8,566 nucleotides of DNA from Desulfatirhabdium sp040755275 (GCA_040755275.1 JBFMBE010000159.1:1-8566); one strand, 5' to 3'. Counted from the stretch's first letter, positions 1 to 7,021 are shown. Made by a program: numbers and translations. Notes: generated by a model not told the origin, from the sequence alone.

Positions 1-310
1 GGCCTCGCAAAAAGTCAGGAAGTCTCTGTCGAGTCGCGGGGTGACTGGGGAACCTTTTTCGATGCTGCGAAAAAACTCAGCCGCCCGATCTCGTTGGATC
101 GGGCGGATAGCCAAACTTGGAATACAGGATTACCGAGTTGCAACATAATGTTTTTCAAACCAATATGGATGAAGCATCTCCGCCCGATCCAACGATATCC
201 GGCGGCTTCAAACACGTTTTCGCAGCAGTCTCAAAAGGCTTCCCCAGCCACCCCGCTGATGCCCGACATTTACGAAAAGCACGGGAAAATCGACTTTTTG
301 CGAGCTCATC
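1..310 (+). repeat. Palindromic MITE-like element, copy 1 (left tip cut by window edge)
   Basis: This is a non-coding imperfect palindrome. The left end (GGCCTCGCAAAAAGTC, 1-16) is the inverted match of the right end at 292-310. The inner arms also mirror each other: the CGGGGTGRCTGGGGAA block at 38-53 reappears, reverse-complemented and slightly diverged, around 241-255. Each arm carries its own GC-rich hairpin, a perfect 10-bp stem at 81-106 and an imperfect one near 180-205. The copy is about 95% identical to the one at 399-711 by eye. It encodes no transposase. The window starts about 3 bases inside the expected left end, so its flanking duplication cannot be judged. Short ORFs inside it are by-products of the palindrome. 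Confidence 0.85.
70..106 (-). terminator. Terminator-like hairpin plus T-run, reading leftward, in repeat copy 1
   Basis: On the minus strand a perfect 10-bp stem, CCGCCCGATC pairing with GATCGGGCGG across a 6-nt loop, is followed after 4 bases by six T residues (the A-run at 70-75 on the + strand). This is the layout of a Rho-independent terminator for transcripts entering the element from the right. The T-run is offset from the stem, so efficiency is uncertain. Confidence 0.45.
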
Positions 311-398
311 ATACAGGAGTATTTTCGAATTTATCTATGATAACGGAAGGCTGTGCCAGATGTTGCAATCTTCGGATGCATGATCTAAGGTGATATTT

Positions 399-711
399 GA
401 TGGCCCCGCAAAAAGTCAGGAAGTCTCTGTCGAGTCGCGGGGTGACTGGGGAACCTTTTTCGATGCTGCGAAAAAACTCAGCCGCCCGATCTCGTAGGAT
501 CGGGCGGATAGCCAAACTTGGAAAACAGAATTGTTGAGTTGCAACATGATGTTTTTCAAACAAATATGGATGAAGCATCTCCGCCCGATCCAACGATATC
601 CGGCGGCTTCAAACACGTTTTCGCAGCAGTCTCAAAAGGCTTCCCCAGCCACCCCGCTTATGCCCGACATTTACGAAAAGCACGGGAAAATCGACTTGTT
701 GCGGGGCCATC
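399..711 (+). repeat. Palindromic MITE-like element, copy 2 (complete)
   Basis: This is a complete 313-bp copy. Terminal inverted repeats of 19 bp, GATGGCCCCGCAAAAAGTC (399-417) and its inverse at 693-711, differ at one position. The arms are internally palindromic like copy 1, with hairpins at 482-507 (perfect 10-bp stem) and about 581-606. It is flanked by the 6-bp direct repeat ATATTT at 393-398 and 712-717, which looks like a target-site duplication. Relative to copy 1 a T-A pair of the terminal stem (5 and 303) is replaced by C-G (406 and 704), a compensatory change that preserves pairing. It has no transposase, so mobilisation would have to be in trans. Confidence 0.88.
471..507 (-). 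terminator. Terminator-like hairpin plus T-run, reading leftward, in repeat copy 2
   Basis: It has the same design as the hairpin in copy 1: a 10-bp GC-rich stem at 482-491 and 498-507, a 6-nt loop, and an A-run at 471-476 that is read as six T residues on the minus strand. Between the copies the loop differs by one base while the stem is unchanged. Confidence 0.45.
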
Positions 712-925
712 ATATTTGGGCTGCACGTTACAAACACGGAAATTCTTTACATTCAGGTGGACGTTGCGAGATGCAGGGTATCGTACAGCCCATCGAGGAT
801 CGGTCGTTTTCCTATCATGTCGGGATTCGGGATCAAATGACTTTTTTGGATAAAAATGCTCCTGCAACCATGGCCATGCGTTCCGATGACCTTGCCCACG
901 CTTTTTACCGCTGCATGATGGTGAC
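712..925 (+). other. Leader upstream of the exporter operon; no gene recognised
   Basis: These 214 bases separate the second repeat from the first exporter gene and should hold the operon promoter. I find no convincing -35/-10 pair: TTTACA at 746-751 lacks a good partner, and the A/T-rich GATAAAAAT at 849-857 lacks a -35. One reading frame runs out of the repeat (531) through this leader and stops at 927-929, overlapping the start of the adaptor gene. Its sequence matches no family I know, and its first half is repeat DNA. No TetR-type regulator of the kind often next to such pumps is present. Confidence 0.4.
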
Positions 926-2137
926 ATGATGATCATTCAATCGTTTCGCGTACCCGTCGTTCGGGTGATCCTTGTTCTTGCTGTCGTTCTGGGGGGGGCT
1001 ATAGCATGGTACGTTCTTCGATACCGAGCTGCAGGTCCGGAGCATCCCGTTATGGCCCGCGGAATCATCGAGGCGACCGAGGTTCGGCTCTCCTTTAAGG
1101 TTCCCGGAAAGTTGGCGGCCCGCTTCGTCGATGAAGGCCGGCCTGTGCAGCAGGGGCAACCGGTTGCAACCCTGGAAGACATCGACTACCGAACCCGTCT
1201 CGATCAGGCCCGGGCGGAGCTAGCCCGTTCGGAGGCATTTTTAGCGGAGCTTGTCGCCGGAAGCCGAAGAGAGGATATCGTGCAGGCCAGGGCTCGACTC
1301 GATCTGGCCCAGGCCCGATTGGATGAGGCCGTTCGGGGCAGTCGGGTTCAGGAAATCACCGATGCCAAACGGGAAGTGGAACGAGCCGACGCAGCGGTGC
1401 GAAGCGCCGAAAGCGCCTTGCGGCAGGCTGCTTCGGACCGGGAGCGATTTTACCATCTCTTTGAACAGGGTGGCATCAGCAGGCGTGAATGGGAGGGGCA
1501 CGAAACTCGATTCGAAACGGCGAAGGCAACACTCGATCAGGCTCGTGCCCAGCGGGAAAGTGCCGCTCAGCGGTTGAGTCTGCGTGAGGAGGGCGTCCGC
1601 AAAGAACAGATCGCTCAGGCCAGGGCCGGCGTTGATGAGGCCCGGGCGCTCTATGAACGGGTCGTCGCAGGGCCGAGGGTCGAGCAGATCGCCCAAGCCA
1701 AGGCCCAGGTCGATGCGGCCCGACAGGCTGTCCATCAGGCCGAAATCACCCTTGCCGAAACCCGGCTTTTCTCTCCCATCGAAGGGATTGTCGTCAGCAA
1801 ATCCGCAGAACCCGGCGAATTCTTGCAGCCCGGAGCTATCGTTCTTACCATCGTCGATCTGGAGCATCCCTGGGTGCGAGCCTACATTTCCGAGCCTGAT
1901 GTCGGTCGGATTCGTATCGGTCAGCAAGCCTTCGTCTCGATCGATGCCGATCCGAAGCGGCAGTTCCAAGCACGGCTCTCCTATGTCTCGGATCAAGCCG
2001 AATTCACCCCCAAATTCGTTCAGACGACCGAGGAACGGGTCAAGCTCGTGTTCCGCATCAAGGTGACGGTCGAAAATCCCGATCGGGTTCTCAAGCCCGG
2101 AATGCCGGCCGATGTCGTGATGGTCCCGATCGGATGA
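926..2137 (+). CDS. HlyD/YbhG-family periplasmic adaptor (membrane fusion protein) of an ABC exporter
   Basis: This 403-residue protein is probably the adaptor linking the inner-membrane ABC-2 pump to an outer-membrane channel. Residues 9-31 form one N-terminal membrane anchor behind a short basic N-terminus, and there is no lipobox cysteine. A split biotinyl-lipoyl-like domain follows (about 43-88, resuming about 280-311 at FSPIEGIVVSKSAEPGEFL). Between the halves lies a long coiled coil rich in Ala, Arg, Glu and Gln (about 90-278). A beta-barrel region follows to about 398, ending in the family-typical LKPGMPADVVM. The coiled coil has four copies of a G-x-R-x-x-x-I phrase, near 112, 138, 223 and 249. 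The start codon has no clear Shine-Dalgarno; ATG 929 is an equally possible start. Its stop overlaps the next start as ATGA. The family and role are clear but the cargo is unknown. Confidence 0.92.
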   Translation: MMIIQSFRVPVVRVILVLAVVLGGAIAWYVLRYRAAGPEHPVMARGIIEATEVRLSFKVPGKLAARFVDEGRPVQQGQPVATLEDIDYRTRLDQARAELARSEAFLAELVAGSRREDIVQARARLDLAQARLDEAVRGSRVQEITDAKREVERADAAVRSAESALRQAASDRERFYHLFEQGGISRREWEGHETRFETAKATLDQARAQRESAAQRLSLREEGVRKEQIAQARAGVDEARALYERVVAGPRVEQIAQAKAQVDAARQAVHQAEITLAETRLFSPIEGIVVSKSAEPGEFLQPGAIVLTIVDLEHPWVRAYISEPDVGRIRIGQQAFVSIDADPKRQFQARLSYVSDQAEFTPKFVQTTEERVKLVFRIKVTVENPDRVLKPGMPADVVMVPIG

Positions 2138-4122
2138 CGGTCATGGCCGATGGATCCTCCCCTCCTGCCATATGGGCTGAAGGCCTCACGAGGCGTTACG
2201 GCGATCACGTGGTAGTCGAAAGCCTCGCACTTCGGATCGAAGCCGGAGAGATCTTTGGGCTGGTCGGACCCGACGGAGCCGGCAAGACGACCACCCTGCG
2301 CATGATCGCCGGACTGCTGGCCCCCGATGCCGGAGAGGTCCGGATCGCGGGCATCGATGTTCGGGCAAAGCCTCGAGAAGCCAAGCCGCTTCTGGCCTAC
2401 ATGAGCCAGCGGTTCGGGCTCTATCCCGATCTGACCGTGGCCGAAAACCTGCGGTTCTATGCCGATCTCTACGGGGTCGGTCGGCGGGAGCGAAGCCAGC
2501 GTTTGAGCGAACTGTTGGCCTTCAGCCGGCTGGGGCCATTTGTACAGCGGAAAGCTGGCGATCTTTCGGGAGGCATGAAGCAGAAGCTGCAGCTGGCCTG
2601 CGCTCTGATCCACAGGCCCCGCGTGTTGCTTCTCGATGAACCCACCAACGGCGTAGATCCCCTGAGCAGAAGGGAATTCTGGAAGATTCTGCATCGGCTG
2701 CTCGGTGAAGGAGTCGCCATTTTGATTTCAACGGCCTATCTCGACGAGGCCGAGCGCTGCAGCCGGCTCGCCCTGCTGAACGAAGGTCGGATGCTCATCA
2801 CCGGAACTCCTCAGGACATTCAGAAGCGCATTCCAGCGACCCTCTTGGTGCTCGAGAGCCACCGCGCCAGATCGGTGCAACACCTTGTCCGGAACCGACT
2901 TCCGGATGTGCGGAGCGTTCTGTTCGGAAACCGGCTGCATGTGCTTCAGGAGAACGGACAGGAAGATGTGGCCGATTCCATTTCCCGATGGGTGGCCGAC
3001 GCAGGCCTTCCTCCGGTAGACATCCATCGAAGACCGCCCGGTCTCGAGGACGTTTTCGTGTGGCTTCTGGGCCGTGAAGAAGCAGCCCATCCGGGTGCCA
3101 TGACCATCGAACCCGCAAGAAGGCATATCCCCTTGGAGCGGGCTGTATCCGTTCGGGACCTGACCCGCCGTTTCGGTGACTTTGTCGCAGTCGATCACAT
3201 CGACCTCGATGTGGGACAGGGTGAAATCTTCGGTTTTCTGGGACCGAACGGCGCCGGAAAAAGCACGACGATCCGGATGCTTTGTGGGCTGCTGGCTCCG
3301 AGCGAAGGCGGCGGCACGGTGGCAGGCCTGGATATCGGCACCGAGGCCGAGGCCATCAAACAGCGCATCGGCTATATGAGCCAGAAGTTCTCCCTCTATG
3401 ACGATCTCAGCGTTCGGGAAAACTTGGCCTTTTACGGAAGCATCTACGGGTTGAAGAATGCCGATCTTCGGGACCGCATCCGCTGGGCCCTGCAGACAAC
3501 CGGCCTGGATGCCGTTGCGGACAGGCCAACCCGGAGCCTTGCGTCTGGGATCAAGCAGCGGCTGGCCTTGTGCAGTGCGCTGCTGCACGAACCACCCATC
3601 GTTTTCCTCGATGAGCCCACCAGCGGTGTGGACCCGTTGAGCCGACGCCGCTTCTGGGACATGATCCACGCACTGGCCGAAACCGGCATCACCATTCTCG
3701 TGACGACCCACTACATGGAAGAGTCGGAATACTGCGATCGGCTGGCCCTGATCTACCGCGGCAGGATCGTGGCACTGGGTACGGCTGCAGAACTCAAGAC
3801 CATGCTTCGAGGCCGTACCATTCTCGACGTCCGGTGCACCCATGCCCAGGATGCCCTGGAGCTTACGGCAGGATTGCCGCACGTTCTTGATGCCATGCTG
3901 TTTGGCTCCGGTCTTCATGTGGTTGTGGACGATGCCGATGCAGCAGCCGCAGCCCTGAAGGAGGCGTTTCGTTCCGGCCCGGTTCGTGTCGAGCGCATCC
4001 AACCTGTGGCGCCCGAAATGGAGGATGTGTTCGTCTCCTTAATCGAAGAGACGGACCGAACGATAGCAGAATCCCCATTCGGACCGTCGGTTTCCATCGC
4101 GCCGAAAGGAGGAACGGGGTGA
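2134..4122 (+). CDS. Tandem-NBD ABC transporter ATPase, YbhF-like
   Basis: This 662-residue cytoplasmic motor contains two fused ABC domains, the arrangement seen in YbhF-type ATPases of ABC-2 exporters. NBD1 has Walker A GPDGAGKTT (45-53), Q-loop Q92, signature LSGGMKQ (144-150) and Walker B VLLLDEP (164-170). Its H-loop position is Ala (A201 in ISTAYLDEAE). NBD2 has Walker A GPNGAGKST (370-378), Q417, the degenerate signature LASGIKQ (469-475), Walker B IVFLDEP (489-495) and H-loop His526. Each NBD is followed by a roughly 75-residue C-terminal extension ending in a similar phrase (LEDVFVWLLG near 304, MEDVFVSLIE near 629), consistent with DrrA-like regulatory tails. The gene starts in an ATGA overlap with the adaptor gene, and ATG 2143 is an alternative start. 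The substrate cannot be deduced. Confidence 0.95.
   Translation: MTVMADGSSPPAIWAEGLTRRYGDHVVVESLALRIEAGEIFGLVGPDGAGKTTTLRMIAGLLAPDAGEVRIAGIDVRAKPREAKPLLAYMSQRFGLYPDLTVAENLRFYADLYGVGRRERSQRLSELLAFSRLGPFVQRKAGDLSGGMKQKLQLACALIHRPRVLLLDEPTNGVDPLSRREFWKILHRLLGEGVAILISTAYLDEAERCSRLALLNEGRMLITGTPQDIQKRIPATLLVLESHRARSVQHLVRNRLPDVRSVLFGNRLHVLQENGQEDVADSISRWVADAGLPPVDIHRRPPGLEDVFVWLLGREEAAHPGAMTIEPARRHIPLERAVSVRDLTRRFGDFVAVDHIDLDVGQGEIFGFLGPNGAGKSTTIRMLCGLLAPSEGGGTVAGLDIGTEAEAIKQRIGYMSQKFSLYDDLSVRENLAFYGSIYGLKNADLRDRIRWALQTTGLDAVADRPTRSLASGIKQRLALCSALLHEPPIVFLDEPTSGVDPLSRRRFWDMIHALAETGITILVTTHYMEESEYCDRLALIYRGRIVALGTAAELKTMLRGRTILDVRCTHAQDALELTAGLPHVLDAMLFGSGLHVVVDDADAAAAALKEAFRSGPVRVERIQPVAPEMEDVFVSLIEETDRTIAESPFGPSVSIAPKGGTG
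4108..4112 (+). promoter_or_regulatory. Strong Shine-Dalgarno for the first permease gene
   Basis: GGAGG inside the end of the ATPase gene lies 9 nt before ATG 4122 and 6 nt before an in-frame GTG at 4119. Both starts are sterically possible. I prefer the ATG, which overlaps the upstream stop as TGATG. The other internal operon junctions lack such a strong site. Confidence 0.7.
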
Positions 4123-5252
4123 TGTCGTTTCGAAGGCTGATGGCTGTCACCCGAAAGGAGTGGATTCACATCGTCCGGGACTGGCGAAGCCTGACCCTTG
4201 CCATCGCCATTCCGATCCTGCTGATTCTGCTCTACGGCTATGCCCTTACCCTCGATGTGAAGAACGTCCCGGTTCAGGTCTGGGATCGGTCGAAAACGCC
4301 TGCAAGTCGGATGTTTCTCTCCCAACTGGAAGGTTCGCCCTATTTCGTACTGGTCGGGTACTGTGAGACGTATGTCGATATCCGGCACTCGCTCGAGACC
4401 GGCAACGCCATGGTCGGTCTTGTCATTCCGGCCGATTTTGCCGACCGTCTGCCGACTGCATTTCCCAGGCCGATTCAGGTGCTGATCGATGGAAGCGACG
4501 CCAATACAGCCCGGCTGGTGTTGAATTACCTGGAGCTGATGGCACTCGAATTCGGCAGAACCGTCGTCTCCGAAAACACCCGTATGGACCGAAGTCGCCT
4601 GTTGTCCCCTGTCGAGCTCAAGCCAAGGGTCTGGTACAACGAGGAGATGAAGAGCCAGAACGCGATTCTGCCCGGCATCATCGCCATCGTTCTGATGGTG
4701 ATAGCAGCCATGCTGACCAGCGTGACCATCGCTCGGGAATGGGAAACCGGCACGATGGAGCAGCTCATCTCTACACCCATCCGCGTGCCGGAGCTCATCT
4801 TCGGCAAGACCGTTCCCTACATGGCCATCGGCATGCTCGATGTAGCCATCGCCCTCGGTATGAGCATCTGGGTGTTCGGTGTACCGTTTCGTGGAAATCC
4901 GGCCCTGCTCTTTCTGATGGCTGCGGTCTTTCTGACCGGGGCGCTTTTTCTCGGGATGACCCTCAGCATCGTCCTCAAATCCCAGGTTCTGGCGAACCAA
5001 CTGGCCATAGCCATCGGGTTTCTGCCCACTCTGATGCTGAGCGGGTTCGTCTTTGCCATCTGGAACATGCCCCGACCCCTGCAGTGGCTGACCATGTTTC
5101 TTCCCGGGCGGTATTTCATCACCATTCTGCGGGGCATCGTCCTCAAGGGTGTTGGGTGGGAAGTGCTCGGGATCGAGGCGGTCTTTTTATTGGTCTATGC
5201 AACCTGCTTCATTGCGGTAGCGCATCGCAAACTCAAACTGGAATTGGAATGA
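4122..5252 (+). CDS. ABC-2 family permease, YbhS-like (first of two)
   Basis: This 376-residue integral membrane subunit is of the ABC-2 type. It has an N-terminal amphipathic stretch (RKEWIHIVRDWRS, 11-23), TM1 at about 23-43, and a large extracytoplasmic domain (about 44-180). Five further membrane helices follow at about 182-204, 230-255, 260-285, 291-313 and 347-367. The cytoplasmic segment ETGTMEQLISTPI (208-220) and the motif LSGFVFAIWNMP (306-317) are characteristic of the family. It is paralogous to the next gene, sharing these motifs plus LIDGSDANTA (121-130). The two probably form a heterodimeric pore energised by the double-NBD protein. A GTG start at 4119 would add one residue. 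The gene ends in an ATGA overlap with the second permease. Confidence 0.93.
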   Translation: MSFRRLMAVTRKEWIHIVRDWRSLTLAIAIPILLILLYGYALTLDVKNVPVQVWDRSKTPASRMFLSQLEGSPYFVLVGYCETYVDIRHSLETGNAMVGLVIPADFADRLPTAFPRPIQVLIDGSDANTARLVLNYLELMALEFGRTVVSENTRMDRSRLLSPVELKPRVWYNEEMKSQNAILPGIIAIVLMVIAAMLTSVTIAREWETGTMEQLISTPIRVPELIFGKTVPYMAIGMLDVAIALGMSIWVFGVPFRGNPALLFLMAAVFLTGALFLGMTLSIVLKSQVLANQLAIAIGFLPTLMLSGFVFAIWNMPRPLQWLTMFLPGRYFITILRGIVLKGVGWEVLGIEAVFLLVYATCFIAVAHRKLKLELE

Positions 5253-6352
5253 TGCACCTGTGGCAGCGGTTAAAACCCATGCTCATCAAGGAATTTCTGC
5301 AGATGATCCGGGATGTACGGATGCGGGCGGTGGTTTTCGGCCTTCCGGTGATCCAGATGATGATCATGGCCTTCGCCCTGACAACCGATGTCACCCGGGT
5401 GCGGACGGCAGTGCTGGATTGGGACAGAACACCTTCATCCCGAGCACTCCTCGATGCCTTCACGGCTTCTGGATATTTCGACATCCATGCGGTTCTCCTG
5501 GACGATCGGGATGTTTCGGTCCTGCTCGATCATGCGAGGGTGACTGCGGTCGTGGTGATTCCGGCCGGGTTCGAAAACGACCGGCAGGCTGGAAGAACGG
5601 CTGACGTTCAGATCCTGCTTGACGGAACCGACAGCAACACGAGTGCGATCGTTCTCGGATATGCCATGGCTATCATCCAGCGCTTCGGTCTTGCCGCTCT
5701 TTCGATGCGTGGTCCAGAAATCCTGAGCCGGGCCTGGTTCAACGTGAATCTCGAAAGCAGACTCTATTTCGTTCCGGCCCTGATCGCCGTAATGCTTCTC
5801 GTCTTCAGCATTCTGCTCACCAGTATCGGTATCGTCCGGGAGAAAGAAATCGGCACCATCGAACAGATCATGGTGACACCGATTCGCAAGATGGAATATA
5901 TCCTTGGAAAGACCATCCCGTACATGGCTGCAGGTTATGTCACCATGAGCCTCATGTTGACGGTGGCTATGGTGGTTTTTGGGGTGCGCATTCATGGTAG
6001 CGTCCTGTTGCTGTATTTGCTGACCGGCATCTATCTCTTCGGCAATTTGGGCATTGCACTCATCGTGAGTGCCGGCGCTCGAACCCAGCAGCAGGCACTG
6101 CTGACGGCCTTCCTCATCCTCATGCCCTGTGTGCTGCTGAGCGGGTTCATGTTTCCAATCCGCAACATGCCCGAATCGATCCAGATCGCCACTTGGCTCA
6201 ATCCCATGCGCTGGTATCTTGAAATTCTGAGAGGCATCGTGATGAAGGGTGTCGGTATCCGGGCACTATGGCATCCGATTGCTTGCCAGACGGCTCTCGC
6301 TGTTGGGTTCATCGCACTTGCCGCCAGAGGGGTCAAGAAAACGCTGACATGA
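5249..6352 (+). CDS. ABC-2 family permease, YbhR-like (second of two)
   Basis: This 367-residue permease has the same architecture as its neighbour. It has an N-terminal interface segment, TM1 at about 27-45, an extracytoplasmic domain (about 46-172), then helices at about 174-196, 222-245, 251-274, 284-303 and 340-359. Conserved landmarks are LLDGTDSNTS (123-132), EIGTIEQIMVTPI (200-212), LSGFMFPIRNMP (297-308) and LEILRGIVMKGVG (324-336). I place the start at ATG 5249, in a 4-base ATGA overlap with the previous gene. ATG 5252 is equally plausible, and neither has a strong Shine-Dalgarno, which suggests translational coupling. The same frame stays open upstream to 4739, but that part is a shadow of the first permease. 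The last codons contain the -35 box of the following stress-protein promoter. Confidence 0.93.
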   Translation: MMHLWQRLKPMLIKEFLQMIRDVRMRAVVFGLPVIQMMIMAFALTTDVTRVRTAVLDWDRTPSSRALLDAFTASGYFDIHAVLLDDRDVSVLLDHARVTAVVVIPAGFENDRQAGRTADVQILLDGTDSNTSAIVLGYAMAIIQRFGLAALSMRGPEILSRAWFNVNLESRLYFVPALIAVMLLVFSILLTSIGIVREKEIGTIEQIMVTPIRKMEYILGKTIPYMAAGYVTMSLMLTVAMVVFGVRIHGSVLLLYLLTGIYLFGNLGIALIVSAGARTQQQALLTAFLILMPCVLLSGFMFPIRNMPESIQIATWLNPMRWYLEILRGIVMKGVGIRALWHPIACQTALAVGFIALAARGVKKTLT

Positions 6353-6372
6353 GGTGGCGGGGGTGGTATAAG
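6344..6372 (+). promoter_or_regulatory. Sigma70-type promoter for the usp gene
   Basis: CTGACA (6344-6349) and TATAAG (6367-6372) are separated by 17 bp. Each matches consensus at five of six positions, and TGG directly before the -10 gives an extended -10 (TGnTATAAG). The predicted start near 6379 would leave a leader of about 33 nt before ATG 6412. The -35 lies within the final codons of the second permease gene, so usp can be expressed apart from the exporter operon. Confidence 0.6.
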
Positions 6373-6400
6373 GTTCGTAAACAAGGGTCATCTATATTCC

Positions 6401-6407
6401 AAGGAGG
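6401..6407 (+). promoter_or_regulatory. Strong Shine-Dalgarno fixing the usp start
   Basis: AAGGAGG ends 4 nt before ATG 6412. The frame is open upstream to an ATG at 6268 inside the permease gene, but this site and the universal stress protein alignment both select 6412. Confidence 0.8.
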
Positions 6408-6411
6408 TTTT

Positions 6412-6939
6412 ATGATTCTACCCAAAGTCGTCGTCAAACGCATTCTGTTCGCCACAGACCTATCTGAAAACGCCCGCCAGGCGCTTGCCTATGCCGTCAG
6501 TATCGCCAATCTCTACAAAGCCGGCATCGTGATCGTTCATGCACTGGAGGATTCACCGGCCATCGATGCAGCCATCGGATCGCATATAGGTCAGGAGAAA
6601 TGGGCGGAAATTCAACGGAGGAACGAGCAGTCGGCAAGAGAGGCGATCATCGGAAAACGGAAGCCTGAAAATCCGGAGGTTCGTGAGGCACTGAAAACCA
6701 TTTTCCGGGATGCCACAGCAGACCTTGAAAATCAGTCGTTTATCCTGGACGATGTCGTAGTCAAACGGGGACTTCCCGTGGATGTGATTCTGGATGCTGC
6801 CGAAAACCTGGGATGCGATCTCATCGTGATCGGCACCCAGAGTCATGGTGGGCTCAAACAGATGGTGATGGGGAGCACAGCACAGCGGGTGCTCAAACGA
6901 TCCACCATTCCGGTGTTGGTGGTTCCACTTGCCGAATGA
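6412..6939 (+). CDS. Universal stress protein (UspA family)
   Basis: This is a 175-residue soluble cytoplasmic protein with a single Usp domain. The N-terminal strand and nucleotide-contacting Asp are visible in RILFATDLSENARQAL (10-25; D16), followed by the alternating beta/alpha pattern. The C-terminal part carries DLIVIGTQSHGG and then MGSTAQRVLKRSTIPVLVV. Against the usual ATP-binding pattern G-2x-G-9x-G-S/T, the second Gly position appears to be Ser (GTQS), while the later GST is intact. Nucleotide binding is therefore likely but not certain. The protein is longer than the typical 140-150 residues because of a charged helical region (about 60-110). A strong Shine-Dalgarno and its own promoter precede it and a hairpin follows it, so it looks monocistronic. 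Its specific stress role cannot be read from sequence. Confidence 0.9.
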   Translation: MILPKVVVKRILFATDLSENARQALAYAVSIANLYKAGIVIVHALEDSPAIDAAIGSHIGQEKWAEIQRRNEQSAREAIIGKRKPENPEVREALKTIFRDATADLENQSFILDDVVVKRGLPVDVILDAAENLGCDLIVIGTQSHGGLKQMVMGSTAQRVLKRSTIPVLVVPLAE

Positions 6940-6972
6940 CGGGATGGGGAGCGTAGTCTAAACCTGGTCCTA

Positions 6973-7017
6973 CGCCCCGGTGATGAATCAAAGGTACCGG
7001 GGCGACTTCGCTTTTTT
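6973..7017 (+). terminator. Probable Rho-independent terminator after usp
   Basis: A perfect 9-bp stem, CGCCCCGGT (6973-6981) with ACCGGGGCG (6996-7004), closes a 14-nt loop and is followed 7 nt later by six T residues (7012-7017). The gap before the T-run is longer than ideal. It lies 34 bases after the usp stop. On the other strand there is no T-run, so it should not terminate the convergent tauE-type gene. Confidence 0.65.
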
Positions 7018-7021
7018 CCTG

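Noticed and set aside
15..616. Two similar 66-codon minus-strand frames (15-215 and 416-616), one in each repeat copy, suggesting a conserved small protein.
   Set aside because: They lie wholly inside the palindromic repeat. Of about eight base differences between them roughly five change residues, so there is no sign of protein-level constraint, and there is no Shine-Dalgarno.
1..711. The two left repeat copies viewed as a CRISPR array or att sites.
   Set aside because: The units are about 313 bp, only two are in tandem with an 88-bp gap, and they are palindromic. There are no short regularly spaced repeats and no cas or integrase gene.
741..857. Possible promoters for the exporter operon (TTTACA near 746, GATAAAAAT near 849).
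   Set aside because: Neither has a matching partner element at 16-18 bp, so I did not call a promoter.
2728..4002. A long 424-codon minus-strand frame opposite the ABC ATPase gene, and a similar 361-codon frame at 3915-5000.
   Set aside because: Both lie antisense to clearly conserved genes in GC-rich DNA, where such shadows are common. Neither shows a domain or start signal.
4739..5248. A 170-codon upstream extension of the second permease frame.
   Set aside because: It is fully overlapped by the first permease in another frame, is rich in His, Arg and Gly with no membrane character, and the family alignment starts at 5249-5252.
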